Shown here piece after piece: positions 13,431 to 24,620 of a stretch of DNA of 64,000 nt (positions are counted from its first letter, which is position 1; the number at the start of each line of letters is the position of its first letter). A model generated the notes under the pieces. That model was not told the DNA's origin. It saw only the letters and a program-made list of their open reading frames with translations, and searched no databases. Location: positions 1,624,501-1,688,500 of the forward strand of contig OZ024848.1 in NCBI GenBank assembly GCA_964017145.1, given 5' to 3'. The position numbers were made by a program, and so were the translations under genes. Source of the DNA: Agrocybe praecox (Eukaryota; Basidiomycota; Agaricomycetes; Agaricales; Agrocybaceae).

Positions 13431-13603
13431 TCGCATAAAGTTGGTAGGCGGGGAGTAATGGAGGGGGGGAGTGGGGAGAGGCCCATGTCGATGCAGGTAA
13501 TGTGGATTGTCGTCGAGGATAGTGTGACAACGCAAGCAACATGGGAGGAGGGAAGGGAGTGGCGCAGTCCAATACGACCTTCTTTACTAAAAATACAGGG
13601 GGC

Positions 13604-14842
13604 TCAAGCCTCCACAGGCTGCGTCTGCCGTGGTGTGACTATCCTCGCCAATTCCTCGTCCCTCGTCGCCAGTGCTAAAGCCGTAGTCATCGCCTGCCAC
13701 ATCACATCGATTGTGTCAAAGAGCGGTGAGTCGAATACCCCCAGAGCACAGGCGTTAGCCCAAAGTCCGTGAACACTGCGCACGTATCGCATGAGCGCCG
13801 ATTGGGTGTACGTCCTCGCCAAGTACGTTGCGTATGTCCAGACGACCTCAGAGTTCGCTGCGGGCTTGAGCAACGACTCCTCGTCGACGGGTTCAATCGC
13901 TGACTGTGGAACGTTAATGTTGATGATGGATGCTGGTGGGGGGCAGGGTAGGATGGTGTTCATGAGGGTGGGAACGTGTTTCGTATACAGGTAGGTAGAG
14001 AGTTGAGGGTATGTTTCGGGGGAAGGCAAGCGCAACGACCAGACCTTGAGGTTGGCTACTTGCTGACCTTCTTGGTGGGGCGGTGGAACCAGAGGCTTGG
14101 GTGGAACGGGGAGGTTGGCGCAATGTGCGGCCAGTACAAGACTGTGCACAGCGTATAAGGTGACCTTCGTACGCTTGCGCACCTCTCCGTTTGCTGATGT
14201 CGTTGTAGCGGGCTGAGAAGGGTAGATGGCAAGTACGTGGGAGGGGAGGATGGTGACCTTCTCAGTTACAGTGACGGGTAATGATTCCAGGATACGGTCT
14301 GTGGGAGTGGTGATGCGAGTATCAATTAAAGATTGCATGAAGCTATAAGCAGAGGGGGGTCAGTAGGGCAGATACCATAATGGGAGAATTACGCACTCAG
14401 GGCTCATTGTAGTCAAGCACTCCCTCAAATAATCGATATCTGTCTCCTCCGACGATTGCTCGACGGCAGCCAACACCTCTGGATTCACTGCCTTGTACTC
14501 CGGCCTGGGAAGCTCTCGCGGCAGGGATACAGGGACCGTCTGGGACTTCGAGCCGTCCGACATCTCTACGTCCATTGCGGGGGAGGCGACCTTGAACTTC
14601 ATAGGACCCTTGGCCTTGGGTTTCGAACTTTGGATGCGTCGTCGTTTGGATTGGTCCATTTTGTATTTTGCTGTCGAGTATGGTGACAGAGATGAAGAGT
14701 CCGTAGCGCGGACACGGCGACGTTCGACGAGACTGGCCTGGAGGCGACCTTTCGCTGCGCTACGTGCATCGATATAAACCGGGGGAGGAACATTTTCGCC
14801 TTTGGAGCGACGTCCTGAGTTTCCAGTGGGTTGAAGAACCAT
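13604..14842 (-). CDS. Clp1 (clampless1)-like protein, 394 aa
   Basis: Exon 1 is 14842-14397 and exon 2 is 14342-13604. The 54 bp intron (donor GTGCGT, acceptor TTATAG) joins ...LTTMSPD to FMQSLIDTRI in frame. The N-terminus MVLQPTGNSGRRSKGENVPP is basic and likely disordered, with possible nuclear signals (KRRRIQSSKPK). The C-terminal half has the Clp1-like hallmarks: LPSPETYPQLSTYLYTKHV, a TILPCPPP segment, then RSVHGLWANACALGVFD and an IDVMWQAM helix. In Coprinopsis, Clp1 acts downstream of the mating-type genes to start clamp and dikaryon formation. It is on the same strand as the Clp1-like gene at 8605-9906 but diverged from it, so if both are family members they are old paralogs. A membrane role is unlikely. 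Confidence 0.65.
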
Positions 14843-16183
14843 CTTAGAATAGTGGTTGAAGAGTGAGAATTGAATGGTACCGGGGATAGTAATAGATGGT
14901 AGAGGAGAGACCGAGAAAATGTTGAAGTCGATGCGGACGGAAAAGCCAAAAGTTACGTGGTCAGCCTTATATATACCGGTTACTGGCCACTAGCTCCAGG
15001 TTGAAGTTGGTTATGTAGATACAACGTTCCAGGAGCCAATCCATCTCGCGTTGTCATCCATCAACGAGAAAATTCCTTGAATAGGCAGTTATGACCAAGC
15101 AGCAGGACAAGCAGATACAAATACTCAAGTATACAAATCGCCTGATGGGTCTGAAACGTAGACATATATGGCAATTCGCGTGGGTACAAAGCGGTGAATT
15201 CTGCGCGATTGGTTTTCCACGAGCCGCATTGACAGATGCCGTGATGATTGTGCCAAATTTAGTGGAGACAAAAACAGCCAAGGCAATCGATAGTGTCAGT
15301 GTGTTCCCAAAGGAGTTTCATGAATCATGAGGCTCATGCAAGTCCTCCATAGCGATATCGATTCGGAGTTTATCAGAGAAACATGTTTGTTGTTTTCTGA
15401 GATGGCGACCGGATAAAGAAGCCCAAAAACAAAGAAAAGTGCCCAGAATTTCTAGTTCGAAAAGTATAGTCGCCCTTGTAAGTGCACTGGTTCCCAACCA
15501 TATGACAATGGTTATTGTACTAGTTTTCCCAGATTCCTCGAGCGTACATCCCTTTTCGTCGAGCAAATAATACACGACCGTAGCGGCTCCGATGTGCATT
15601 TTTATCTGGTGTCAGCTGATCCTTGTCTTTATCATCCAATGGTGGTGACTTGACAGAGATGCATCGATTAAAACTTCCAATATCGGCAAGTATTTTGTTT
15701 TTGACGCTTTGAAAATGCTGGCTGCGGGCAGAATATAAGAGCACGAGAAATCCTTTGGAAGAGAACCAAAGCACATGCTGAGTTACTGATCCTAGCTCCG
15801 AAGAATGCACGCAAACACTGGTAGCGATTGCTTTGAAGACAAATAGCCCTTTGCCTTCTGCCAAACAAGTATCCCCAGTACATAAGAAATTTGAGTAACA
15901 GACGCATTGGAAAGTATTTGCGCCCGTCGAAGTTGCGAAAAATCAGCGCACTGCCACATAAGAATAGCGTAGGCATGAGACGAGGGTGTGTTGGTCCCGT
16001 GACGCGTTAGCGAAAAACCAGAAAATTCAAGTAAACAAGTCGTCCAAGCGGCAAGCCCGACGAAAATTTCTATCTTGTCCAGAAAGCTCGGGCAAGCGTA
16101 CAGCGACAAGTGTAGTTCTCGAACTTGAATCTGGCGATCGTCCAGAAGCCATTTCCATCGAACGGGGCGGCTCGACAGGACGA
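14843..16183. other. Accessory stretch, no supportable gene
   Basis: The first ~150 bp are the 5' flank of the Clp1-like gene. Farther on, minus-strand frames at 15054-15281, 15318-15599, 15520-15864 and 15792-16109 show hydrophobic segments (e.g. TITIVIWLGTSALTRATILF). They might be remnants of a multi-pass membrane protein, but no consistent splice joining was found. Confidence 0.3.
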
Positions 16184-17256
16184 CTATCTTCTTTGCGACA
16201 GTTTACGAACAAGACCAGCTAGTCGACCCGCCTGCGTTGTATAGGCACCCAAAGGAATCCAAGTGATTTCGCCTTCGATAGGTTGTGTGTATCCGTGCGC
16301 GTTCAGTCGATCCACAACAGCGTCCAAGGGGCGGGAGAAGGCAGGGATTTTACTGAGATGATTGCAGTACGGTAGAAATGAAGACAGTGGTGGATACATC
16401 AGAAGGACAGTTGGTTCGGTTTGAGGAGCACGATGAGTGATGCGCACGCCAGCCTTGGTCTTGGGTAGTCAGGCTTGAGGTGGCTTGAGGATAACTAAGA
16501 CCCAACAAAGACGGACGTTGACCTGTACCGAGCCTATATTCCGTATGTTAGTATGAAAAATCAATCCTGTGTAAGTTAAAGTATGTAAGTTGGGTTGAGT
16601 ATATAGATGTGCGCGCAAAATACACTCACATGCCACGAAGGGATACGACACAGGTCCAATAAATGTACGTCTACGTCCAAGGACTGAATGTAAGGTATGA
16701 AAATGATTCTCCGCCAAGGCACCGGGGTCATCGTACCTAGGTGTTTCGAGCAGTCTTGGGAAAGAGTGATGGCACTACCCTAACGCCCAGACGCCCATGG
16801 CACGCCTTAAGTGAGGAGAATCATTAGAACAGAGATCCTTGACTAACGTCACTGAATACTCACCTGTCGACGTCCATCTCGCCAGCGTTGTGGGCGGCTG
16901 CTCAAAGCCATATATGACTCTTTCAACTTCAGTCGGGCCTCGAGGATTGATACAATCTGCGCGAAGAGTCTGCGCGAACGGCATGCAGACGTTATGGAGA
17001 CGGCCACGACAAACAGCACGCACCTTTTGAAAGCTTTCTACGCGGGCATAGCTTGCATATGCTAAGTTCCACATTCTTGATGCAGGCTCAGATTCCGTAC
17101 ACGTTTTCTGGATGAGGATGAAGAGTCACCACCCACCGCATACGGACAGTATGAAGACGACGACATTGAGCACACACCCCGAAACGACCTCTTTTGTTCA
17201 TCGAGGGTCTGTATATGCCGAGAGCTACCATTTGCTTTCAGGGATAAAAGTTCCAC
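16184..17256 (-). pseudogene. Decayed multi-exon gene of unknown family
   Basis: I do not recognise the family. Reading the minus strand, consecutive segments look protein-like: 17074-16864 (ends ARWTSTG at a good GTGAGT donor), 16800-16782, 16740-16645 (YDDPGALAENHFHTLHSVLG) and 16535-16184 (ending LAGLVRKLSQRR). Joining them keeps one frame except for two lesions. The 58 bp intron after ARWTSTG puts the next exon one base out of phase, and a TGA interrupts the last exon around 16469-16471 while the frame continues past it with the same style of sequence. Together these point to a recently inactivated gene. Confidence 0.45.
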
Positions 17257-19138
17257 CCGCCTTTTAAAAGAAAGAAAAGGTGTCAGCGAGCACTGCGCAC
17301 GGCGATCCTAAAGACAACGACGTTCAGCATACACAATGGAAACCCAGCTTTGTCGGCCCATCGCCTGCAAATACAGAAGCAGAGGAGTCCTATACTGAGA
17401 GCAAAGCCGATCCACCATGACAAGTCTTTAAGAACTCAAAAGTACGCTTTGTTCAGACCCATGTCGTCGAAGACACCACGATCCACTCACCTTTTGCAAG
17501 ACGACACACTCCCAGAGACTCTCACTCAACGCAGATCAAGATAAGTGATCAAGATCAGAGACCTATAGTACCAGCTCCAGCGAGGAAGGTTGCATGCGGG
17601 CCTGCCGTAAAAGGTGGTCCAGTAATAAAGGGATGTGGGCTTACAAGCATACGAAAGACTAGGATGACCCCCAAAGTCATCCCAAAAATAGAATGCTCAC
17701 ATGCATAGGTTCTGCAGACATTCAATCTCCGCATTGTAAAATTTGTGTCTGTATCATAGCTAAATTAGGTTATTTGGAGCATGTCTTTTCAGAGTTCTGC
17801 CCTAATCTCATCTAAATTGGGCAACAGCGTGACTGGTCCGCTAATAAGCATGACGCGACAAGACGCGTCGCGTCGTGTTTCTTTAATTACATTTACATTT
17901 GCTCGAGGTGGAAGACCAAAAAATGGTCTGGAAATAGACTCCCTAAATTTTTTGGGGAAAAAAGTAAATTTTCACTGCAATTGCATTCTCTTGGTTACAG
18001 TAATTTGTAGACCACCACGCAATAAAATATTCCAGTCAGCATTATGCCTTGTCTTTTTTTAATATTTTTTATTCCTTACTATTTTCAGACACTGAGTACA
18101 GTGGCCTATTTATGAGACTACAGATAACAGGTCTGAGAGTCTATGTAGCATGAGATTATACAGTTCTTGGCACATCTGTTTTCAAGACACTTGCGAGCGC
18201 GCTTTATGGGCCTCGGATCCCTTCTGTTTTTTAGGTAGGCGCAATCCGCGCATAGCAAGTACACATATCTCTACAATATTCTTCCCAATTTTAGCTGAGG
18301 TCTCCAAAGAGGTGCGTCCTTTTTATCCCTCTCACGGCAGCCCCCCACCATGATGCGACATGATCAGGTTCCAGTGTGTTCTATCCGAGAAGTCGCATTT
18401 AGCTTTCAAAAATAGCAGAAACATAGTAGTAATCATGTCCTACTTTTTAAACAGTGAAGACGTTTGATACTTTCCAAGCCTGTTGGAGATTGTAATGCAT
18501 ACATGAATACTATAGTTGATATATTGATCCAGCACCGTTTGGGTATTGAGGAGTACGGAAGAAGCGCAGGGGGATGGACCAGCTCGGCGTCTCTTATTCG
18601 AGCCGAAAGGTCGAACTCAATGCCTTGTTGAAGTTAACAGCTTTGGATTCGGAAATGGTTGGTCGACGACGGACGTATGAAAGGGTGACGTCACGCGATT
18701 TACACGCCGTTGTCAACACCCGGCTACCGGAAGAATTTCGCCTTTGTCTTTCCCGTACATCTTCATCCGTCTTTCCCTCTCCCTTTCCTCTGCTGAAGGA
18801 AGACTACAGATATTTTGGGACGATAAGCGGAACACTTACACACCATGTCTCGTATGAATATGCTACCGCAGTGGTTCTCACTAAGAGCCAATATGGAGAG
18901 TTCAGGTCTTCATTCCCTAAAGTTCGTGCCTATCTAGCAATGACCAGGCAATCTCTTGTCTTGGGCACGACCCTAGACAACCCCTGACGATGCACATGGA
19001 ACGCGGAGGGGAAAGCCAGAAAGCCCCATCTGATGCTGTTCGGACACAAGCGAATGGGTTGGAAATTCGAAAATCAAACCCAAGAAACACCGTGACCCGT
19101 CTTCTTCATATCATCATTAGCGTTGCGCTATCGACGAT
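17257..19138. other. Accessory region with gene fragments only
   Basis: Mostly AT-rich sequence with no complete gene. It contains the Ras-like tail fragment near 18150-18345 (separate entry) and an unsupported 137-codon plus frame at 18574-18987 with no recognisable domain. A run rich in ACGCG/GCGTCGCG words lies near 17850-17880. Confidence 0.35.
18150..18345 (-). repeat. Repeated fragment carrying a Ras-like C-terminal segment (copy 1)
   Basis: About 200 bp resemble 21281-21480 in the same orientation, sharing CAGTTCTTGGCACA, CTGTTTTCAAGA and CAATCCGCGCATAG with scattered substitutions. On the minus strand it reads LETSAKIGKNIVEI, matching the G5 loop (SAK) and following helix of Ras-superfamily GTPases. 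No other GTPase motif is present, so this is a non-functional scrap. Confidence 0.55.
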
Positions 19139-20752
19139 ATGAATGCCCCTCTCAACGCATTATGTTTCTTTCCTCCAGAAATATGGATCAATTCCTTCGA
19201 ATTGGTGTCGACGAGGCAAGATCTTGAGGCTTTGAGCCTGACTTGTCGACTATTTCGCGATATTTGCCAGCCATTGCTATTCACCGATATCAAGTACACG
19301 TTCCTCAAAGTGGACTTGTTATTCATCAATCCACACTGTGACTTGTCGTGATATGAAAGATGGGCAGAAGAAGTCGAGTTGGCGAAACAGAACATACAGT
19401 GTATTATCGAGAACCCGACATATCGACGTGCGGTCAGGACGGTTGAATTCAGAGGGATACCAAATTCCAATTTGCCCATCATGGAATCGTGCTATCCTCA
19501 AGCACCAGACATCTATGATTCCCTGATATCAACTTATTTGCTGGCTCTTGAAGCTTTCGTTAATGTTCAAGTAGTTCGCTTCAAGTCTATCAACGTTGAC
19601 ATTGATCTAACGCGAGTCCTATCCAATCGTACGTCTTTACACGACCTCGAACTTCATTCTCCCTCCATATCCCATCACGAGAAGACACCGGCCGTTCAAA
19701 TGAAAAGATTGGACCTTTTGGATTTCATGCCCGATCATCTAGATACCGAAGAAGCAACTCCCAGCTCATTGCAGCTGTTCTCAAATCGAAAACTGCAAGT
19801 TTTGAACATCAACATCAGAAGATATTCAAACGTTCTTTTGAATCACTTCATGACTCAAGGAAGCAGTCATTCCTTGACCAAACTTTCCATAGCACTCACC
19901 GAGTCAACTCTTCATACAACGTTTGCTTTTCTCGAAACTTGCCCACAACTGCAGGAACTCAAACTTCTTGCCCTTCCGGAGTTGCAACCGGCGCCTTCGT
20001 GTCGACTATCTCATTGGGCACTCCCGCTGTTGTCGTCTTTTAGTGGCCCAGCATGGTTGGCCCACATTTTCATCCCCAATCGACCTGTTCAGGATATTGT
20101 TATAGAAGCCCTCGCCCATGTTCAGGCTGTTTGGCCCCCGGGATCCGCAGATAGTCAACAACTATTGGAAACATTAGCTAGAAGTACCGCTGTGGTTCGA
20201 CGACTTTCCGTAGCCCACATCCCACTTGACAAAGGCATTCTACCACTCGTTTGTAGACTCTTCCCGGAACTGTCGTCGTTGAAAATGGGCTTCGACAAGA
20301 ACGTTGTGCGACGGGATCAATTCTGGCTGACGGAGGATGACCATGAAGTCTACTTCAGTCTCCGAGAACCAAATCCTTCGTTCGCACCCTCTGATGCCAC
20401 AGCAATGTATTTTGAAGACTCGCTCGGGGTTCGTCATATATAATATAACCAGTATGTTTTTCATCAAACTGACAATGCCTGTCTGTAGGGAGTGTTGAAA
20501 GCAATCGGCCTTCGCCAATTATCTCTACCAGAAAAGTTGGACGAGCTTTGCATAACATTTGTATGCCGCACTCACCTCCATCTTACATCCGTTGCGGAAG
20601 AATGCAGTCTCGTCTCATTGCTATCGGAACGTTATCCTATCTTGAAGTCCATAACCATTGGTGAAGGAGACCATAGCCGTCTTTGGACCTTCGGTGGAAA
20701 GGACGACATTTGGAAGCCATGCTTCATTTTTTTCTATGGCCGCAATAGATAA
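19139..20752 (+). CDS. F-box/LRR-type protein, about 495 aa
   Basis: The N-terminus MNAPLNALCFFPPEIWINSF with LEALSLTCRLFRDICQPLLF is a good F-box, so the likely role is an SCF ubiquitin-ligase adaptor. The rest has leucine-rich-repeat-like spacing (LHDLELHSPSI, LTKLSIALTESTLH, LQELKLLALPEL). Proposed exons are 19139-19293, 19360-20428 and 20489-20752. The second intron (60 bp, GTTCGT..CTGTAG) is convincing. The first (66 bp, GTACAC..GAAAG) is weaker; it is proposed because the unspliced frame hits TGA at 19349-19351, whereas splicing gives FTDIK-WAEEVELAKQ in frame. If that intron is not real, the gene is a pseudogene. The 3' end is uncertain, since another frame stays open to 20921. The segment around 20640-20670 (KSITIGEGD) recurs at 23510 and, inverted, at 38110. 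Confidence 0.6.
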
Positions 20753-20917
20753 ATTCTACTCATATTCCCAAGGCTTAAGTGTCCGACCCACTTATGCATC
20801 ATCGGCTTCATCCCCTGGTGGGACTACACCAATAAAATATCTACGCAACTATACAACCCTTACTCAACTTGCACGCTTCCGAGCACGTTTTTCGTCCAGC
20901 TCCTTCTGCTTCTTTTG

Positions 20918-21223
20918 CTAGACGTGGTCTACGCACAGCAACAGTAAAATTTCCTCCACGTTTTCTCCAGTCTTGGCCGAAGCTTTCAAGAGATTGCATT
21001 CCCACCCATCCGCTACTATGATTTCTTGATCAAGTGGTATTTTTCGGTCTTGGGCTTCGCGTTTGTTCCCAATGAACACAACCACGCAGACGTAGCCCTG
21101 GCGGTTTCTCTCCCTTTTGAGCATCGCTAGGCTGTGAATATTCTCATTCCTTTCTAGACTTTCTGGAGATCCTAATGTGTATACGCATATAATAGAGTCG
21201 GAAAGTGTATTGTTTTCCATCAT
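20918..21223 (-). pseudogene. Ras-like small GTPase remnant (C-terminal half)
   Basis: The minus-strand frame reads ICVYTLGSPESLER, then VCVVVFIGNKREAQDRKIP, then LLKASAKTGENVEEILLLL. These correspond to Ras beta-4, the G4 motif (NKxD, here NKRE, so the guanine-specificity Asp is lost) and the G5 motif SAK. The P-loop, switch I and the DxxG switch II are absent upstream, and there is no C-terminal CAAX prenylation box. It is a 5'-truncated, degenerate copy lying directly beyond the 3' end of the F-box/LRR gene. Confidence 0.6.
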
Positions 21224-21280
21224 GTGCCGCTCAGACAGCCGCTTCCTTGTAGGGTGGTCATCTGTCTATTGTTTACAATG

Positions 21281-21480
21281 TACATATACAGTTCTTGGCA
21301 CACCTGTTTTCAAGATACTCGTGAGCGTACGTTATGGGTCTCGGATTTCTTCCGCTTTCTAGCTAGCCGTAATCCGCGCATAGGCAAGCACAAATATCTC
21401 TACAACATTCTTCCCGGTTTTGACTGAGGTTACTGAAGAGCTGCGTCCATTTTGTCTTTCCCATAGGGGCCTTCCACCAA
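21281..21480 (-). repeat. Repeated Ras-like tail fragment (copy 2)
   Basis: Partner of 18150-18345. The minus strand gives TSVKTGKNVVEIFVLAYARI, a mutated Ras G5/alpha-5 segment (SVK for SAK). It abuts the shared upstream flank of the F-box/propeller pseudogene, and part of it (GGACGCAGCTCT) also appears beside the inverted copy near 40200. Confidence 0.55.
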
Positions 21481-21641
21481 GCTCGGTCCTTACAGGTAAA
21501 AAAGCAAACGCTGAACCGAAAATACGGGCGTTGGTACGGTTCTGGTCTGGTTTGCGTTCAAGGATGCGTTTGGGACCGAACGCGGCAACACTATTTATGA
21601 CCCGGTTCAAAAGATTCTCACGGTTTCCTAGTTTGTTCTCT

Positions 21642-23277
21642 ATGATGCCAGTCTCAATTAAATCAGTGAGCGTCCCGTATTTACTCAGTTTTGTTAGATT
21701 GACGTCTTCTAGAATGAACCCAGTGATATTTACAATAAAATACTTATCCCCCCGGAGGTCCTGGTTGAGATATTGAAGCGCTCGGATTACCATGCAGTCC
21801 TCTCTACAAGACGGGCAAGTTCCTCCCTGCATTGCTCTGATTAATTCACCTTAATCACCATAGTCATAAAGACATGTAGAACCTTTTACCAGATCACAAC
21901 AACGAAGACTATTTGGATCAGTCTTTTCTGGCAATCTGTGCACAATAGCCCTCCAAAAACATTTGTGCTGGAGAAGCCTATGGACGCTTACTCGTCAAAG
22001 GAACTCGAACGTATTGTTTTGGCTTAAGAAAGTACGAAGGTAGCATGGAGGACAGATGACGGCGTTCCGTCCCGGCAGCAAAAAATCCTTATAAATCGCT
22101 ATGTTGACTCTGTATATCTCGTGCCTGGAGGTCGCTGGGTACTTGGAATTTTTTCAGACGGCTACATCGGGTACTATGACCTCGAATCTCAAGGTCGGAT
22201 AGAGGAAAAGGAACTCGTTCCTGCACAGATACCAAAGCACAGCTTCAACAAACTCGAAACTTCAATGTGTATCGGCAACACATTGCCAATGACCAGCTTT
22301 AACTTGGCCGTGTACCTCCGTGGCTCATACCACTTGAAAATCTATAACGGGATCAAGATATGGAAAATAGAATTCGTTGTCGAGGGATTGGACGTGATTG
22401 GGCTAAAGGCGACTTGCGTGAAAACCATTCCCATGGATCAACAGACAATAAGTCATTTAGTTTCGATTTCTCTTCTTGACCGCCACCTTGCCTTTTCTGC
22501 TCAAGGTCGGTACGTTATATCAAATGCTACGTTTGTTATAGAGTGGCCGGATATTGATCGTTGGATTTCCCTCGTAAACACATAGCAAGGATCGGAGAAA
22601 GGGTACGCCGCACGTTGAGTATACAACCCTTTGCGCTCTTTCTAACATATAGATCCCAGATAGAGATACATCTTTTGCGAAACCAAAAAATTATATCAGT
22701 TGACTGGGAATTAGTGGAGGTGATTGATTACTCTACAGTGCCGGACACGAGATCGGTGATAGAACGTCCACTTTCGTCTGCCTGGGCTAGGCAAATATGG
22801 AAATACGAGCTTGAGTATCCTACAAATCTCTCAATTCCGTTACCTTCGCGGGACGATGATCACATTCGCATGATGGCTTTAACACCCAACTTTTTGTATG
22901 ATATCAACTTCACCAACCTGGATCAACCTTTTTCGCCCAACAACGTTTCTGTCAAGCCTCTAATACCAACCCCCGTTCCGAGTCAAATATACCCCACTAT
23001 TGGCACTGGCACTGGCGCTGACGGCGCAGCGCATGGGCTGGCGCACCAACGTGGGGTTATATCCGACAAATTATCTCCTGGGCTTCTTCAGCTCCATCTC
23101 TTGGAGTATCAGACCGGTGTTGAGACGCCTGAATTTGTCCCGGTTGCGAAAATGGCAAAATATTCAGGCGGTATCATCCAACGACCACATTTTGATCCTG
23201 GTTCAGGCCGTCTCGTGATATGCTCTGCTAGTCACTTTGAGGTTATAGACTTTGCTTTGATATACAAGGACTTATAA
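21642..23277 (+). pseudogene. F-box/beta-propeller gene copy A, inactivated
   Basis: The exon layout is the same as in the intact copies: 21642-21665, 21713-21814 and 21872 onward, with a GC..AG second intron. The F-box segment IPPEVLVEILKRSDYHAV and TCRTFYQITTTKTIW are still readable. Two disabling lesions stand out against copy B at 29582-31218: a TAC-to-TAA nonsense change at 22025-22027, and a 7 bp deletion near 22555 that removes the bases coding VDG and shifts the frame. The downstream frame resumes at about 22561 and runs intact to 23277. Confidence 0.8.
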
Positions 23278-23587
23278 GTATGCAGTATGTAGCTCGGACG
23301 GTAGCAAACGTTCAATTAATATTTGAATGTACGACGAAGATGCAAAGGAATATACAAAGAATTGAATTGGGTGTCAGTCTTGTTGGGATGAAGGGAAGGT
23401 ATGTTTCGTTGAGCCTTTTTCCAACACTGATCCTCGAACGTAAATAAAGTTTCAACTTGTAGCGGGGGTGTATGATGTGCTATTGGAATGTTACCCTAGT
23501 TTGAATTGAAGTCCATAACCATTGGCGAAGGAGACCTTCAATGGAATTAGAAGATATACACTGATTTGGATGATACTTCCTCTGACA

Positions 23588-23976
23588 CTAATACTCCCAA
23601 GGCTCGAGTATCCGACCCATCACCTCCATCCCCTCCATCAACCTTCCGAGCGTCCCCACGTGGTGGTAGTAATGATGTTTAAGCGTCCAGTCCGTCGTAC
23701 GTGCCCTGTCGAGATCAATGATCCGGTATGTGTGCATACGGTGGTGGTACGGACACAATTTGAGTGGTAGAGCAGGAAAAGACGAGGAAGGTGCAAAGAC
23801 GATATTGGAATACCGCATGTCGGGCTGATGGATCCCGAGTTGGGAGATGTCGCTGAATATTGCCCATATATCGGTCCTAAATTTGGTTGATTGATTTTCT
23901 TTCAACAGGTAAGGAAAGATGAATGAATCTACGGACCGGTCTGGGAGAGGTTCACCGAGTGGTAAATGTCCCCCTA
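23588..23976 (-). pseudogene. Protein-kinase-like C-terminal fragment, truncated by a minisatellite
   Basis: The minus strand encodes the C-lobe of a fungal kinase-like protein: GGHLPLGEPLPDRSVDSFI, IWAIFSDISQLGIHQPDMRY with an HxDxxxxN-type catalytic loop (H-Q-P-D-M-R-Y-S-N), and YRIIDLDRAR in the position of the metal-binding DFG/DxD. The N-lobe (glycine loop and Lys) is missing. The frame runs on upstream into tandem-repeat sequence to 24115, but that part is not kinase. Its better-preserved relative is at 37126-38044. Here the segment after QSTK is in frame (FRTDIW), whereas the 37 kb copy carries an extra base. Confidence 0.65.
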
Positions 23977-24620
23977 CTAAATGTCGAAGGAAAGGCAACG
24001 AACCGACTTCAAACGACCACGTAAACCATCCATAACGTCGTGCAAACGACACCAGACCATTAGGCGTCGAAAGATCAATGGAAATCGGAAGAAACCGTCC
24101 CAAACGACGGCGCACTAGGTGAACTCAAAGTCATTATTTGACTCCTATTGACCCCTGACTTGCAGGTCAAAAAATCGACGGAATGTCGATGGAACGATGG
24201 CAAACGACGATGTTGGCAAGCCGTAACGTCACCCGAACGAGGCAAGACCACTGCAGGTCGGAAACTCGACGAAACAACAAGAAACGATGACGCAACGTCG
24301 TTCGAACAAGGCAAGACCACCGTTTCTGGATGAAAAGTCGACGAAACGATGGGAAACAACAACGTTGGCAAGCTGCAACGTTGTCCGAACGATACCAGAC
24401 CATTGTTGCAGGCCAAAAATCGATGGAACGATGGCAAACAACAACATTGGTGAGCTGTAACCTGTCATCCAAACGATGCTTGATAACTGCAGGTCGAAAA
24501 CTCGACGGACATTCGACGAAACAACGTGGGCTTTGACAAGGCTTTGATGCCAAACGACGGCGCAACGCTGTCTGCACGAACACGTTAGAAACAACGCCGC
24601 CAGACTGTTAGGCGTCGACA
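23977..24620. repeat. Minisatellite with degenerate ~75-85 bp units
   Basis: Successive units share the words CAGGTCGAAAACTCGACG, GAACGATGGCAAACGACG, AACGTCGTTCGAACAAGGC and AAGACCACTGCAGG, in the same order, six or more times with substitutions. Long open frames in all directions (e.g. 24167-24583 minus) are by-products of the repetition. Confidence 0.75.

Larger units (their letters stand above)
21445..23976 (+). repeat. Inverted-duplication block, copy A
   Basis: This block matches the reverse complement of 37636-40215 over its whole length: upstream flank, F-box/propeller gene, intergenic spacer and the C-terminal part of a kinase-like gene. Divergence is visible by eye (substitutions and small indels), so the duplication is not brand new. 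At 23976 the homology stops exactly where a minisatellite begins. Confidence 0.75.

Noticed and set aside
12882..13486. Three overlapping minus-strand frames of 130-162 codons
   Set aside because: All three frames are open because of the purine-rich repeat. The translations are repetitive Ser/Leu/Arg/Phe strings with no domain, so they are repeat artefacts.
15054..16109. Possible membrane-protein exons on the minus strand
   Set aside because: Hydrophobic stretches occur in several frames, but no consistent set of introns joins them.
18574..18987. 137-codon plus-strand frame
   Set aside because: ATG-started but with no recognisable motif, splice context or relative in the window. It may be chance; not listed as a gene.
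24167..24594. Two minus frames of 121-138 codons in the 24 kb region
   Set aside because: Generated by the minisatellite units. The sequence periodicity matches the repeat, not a protein family.
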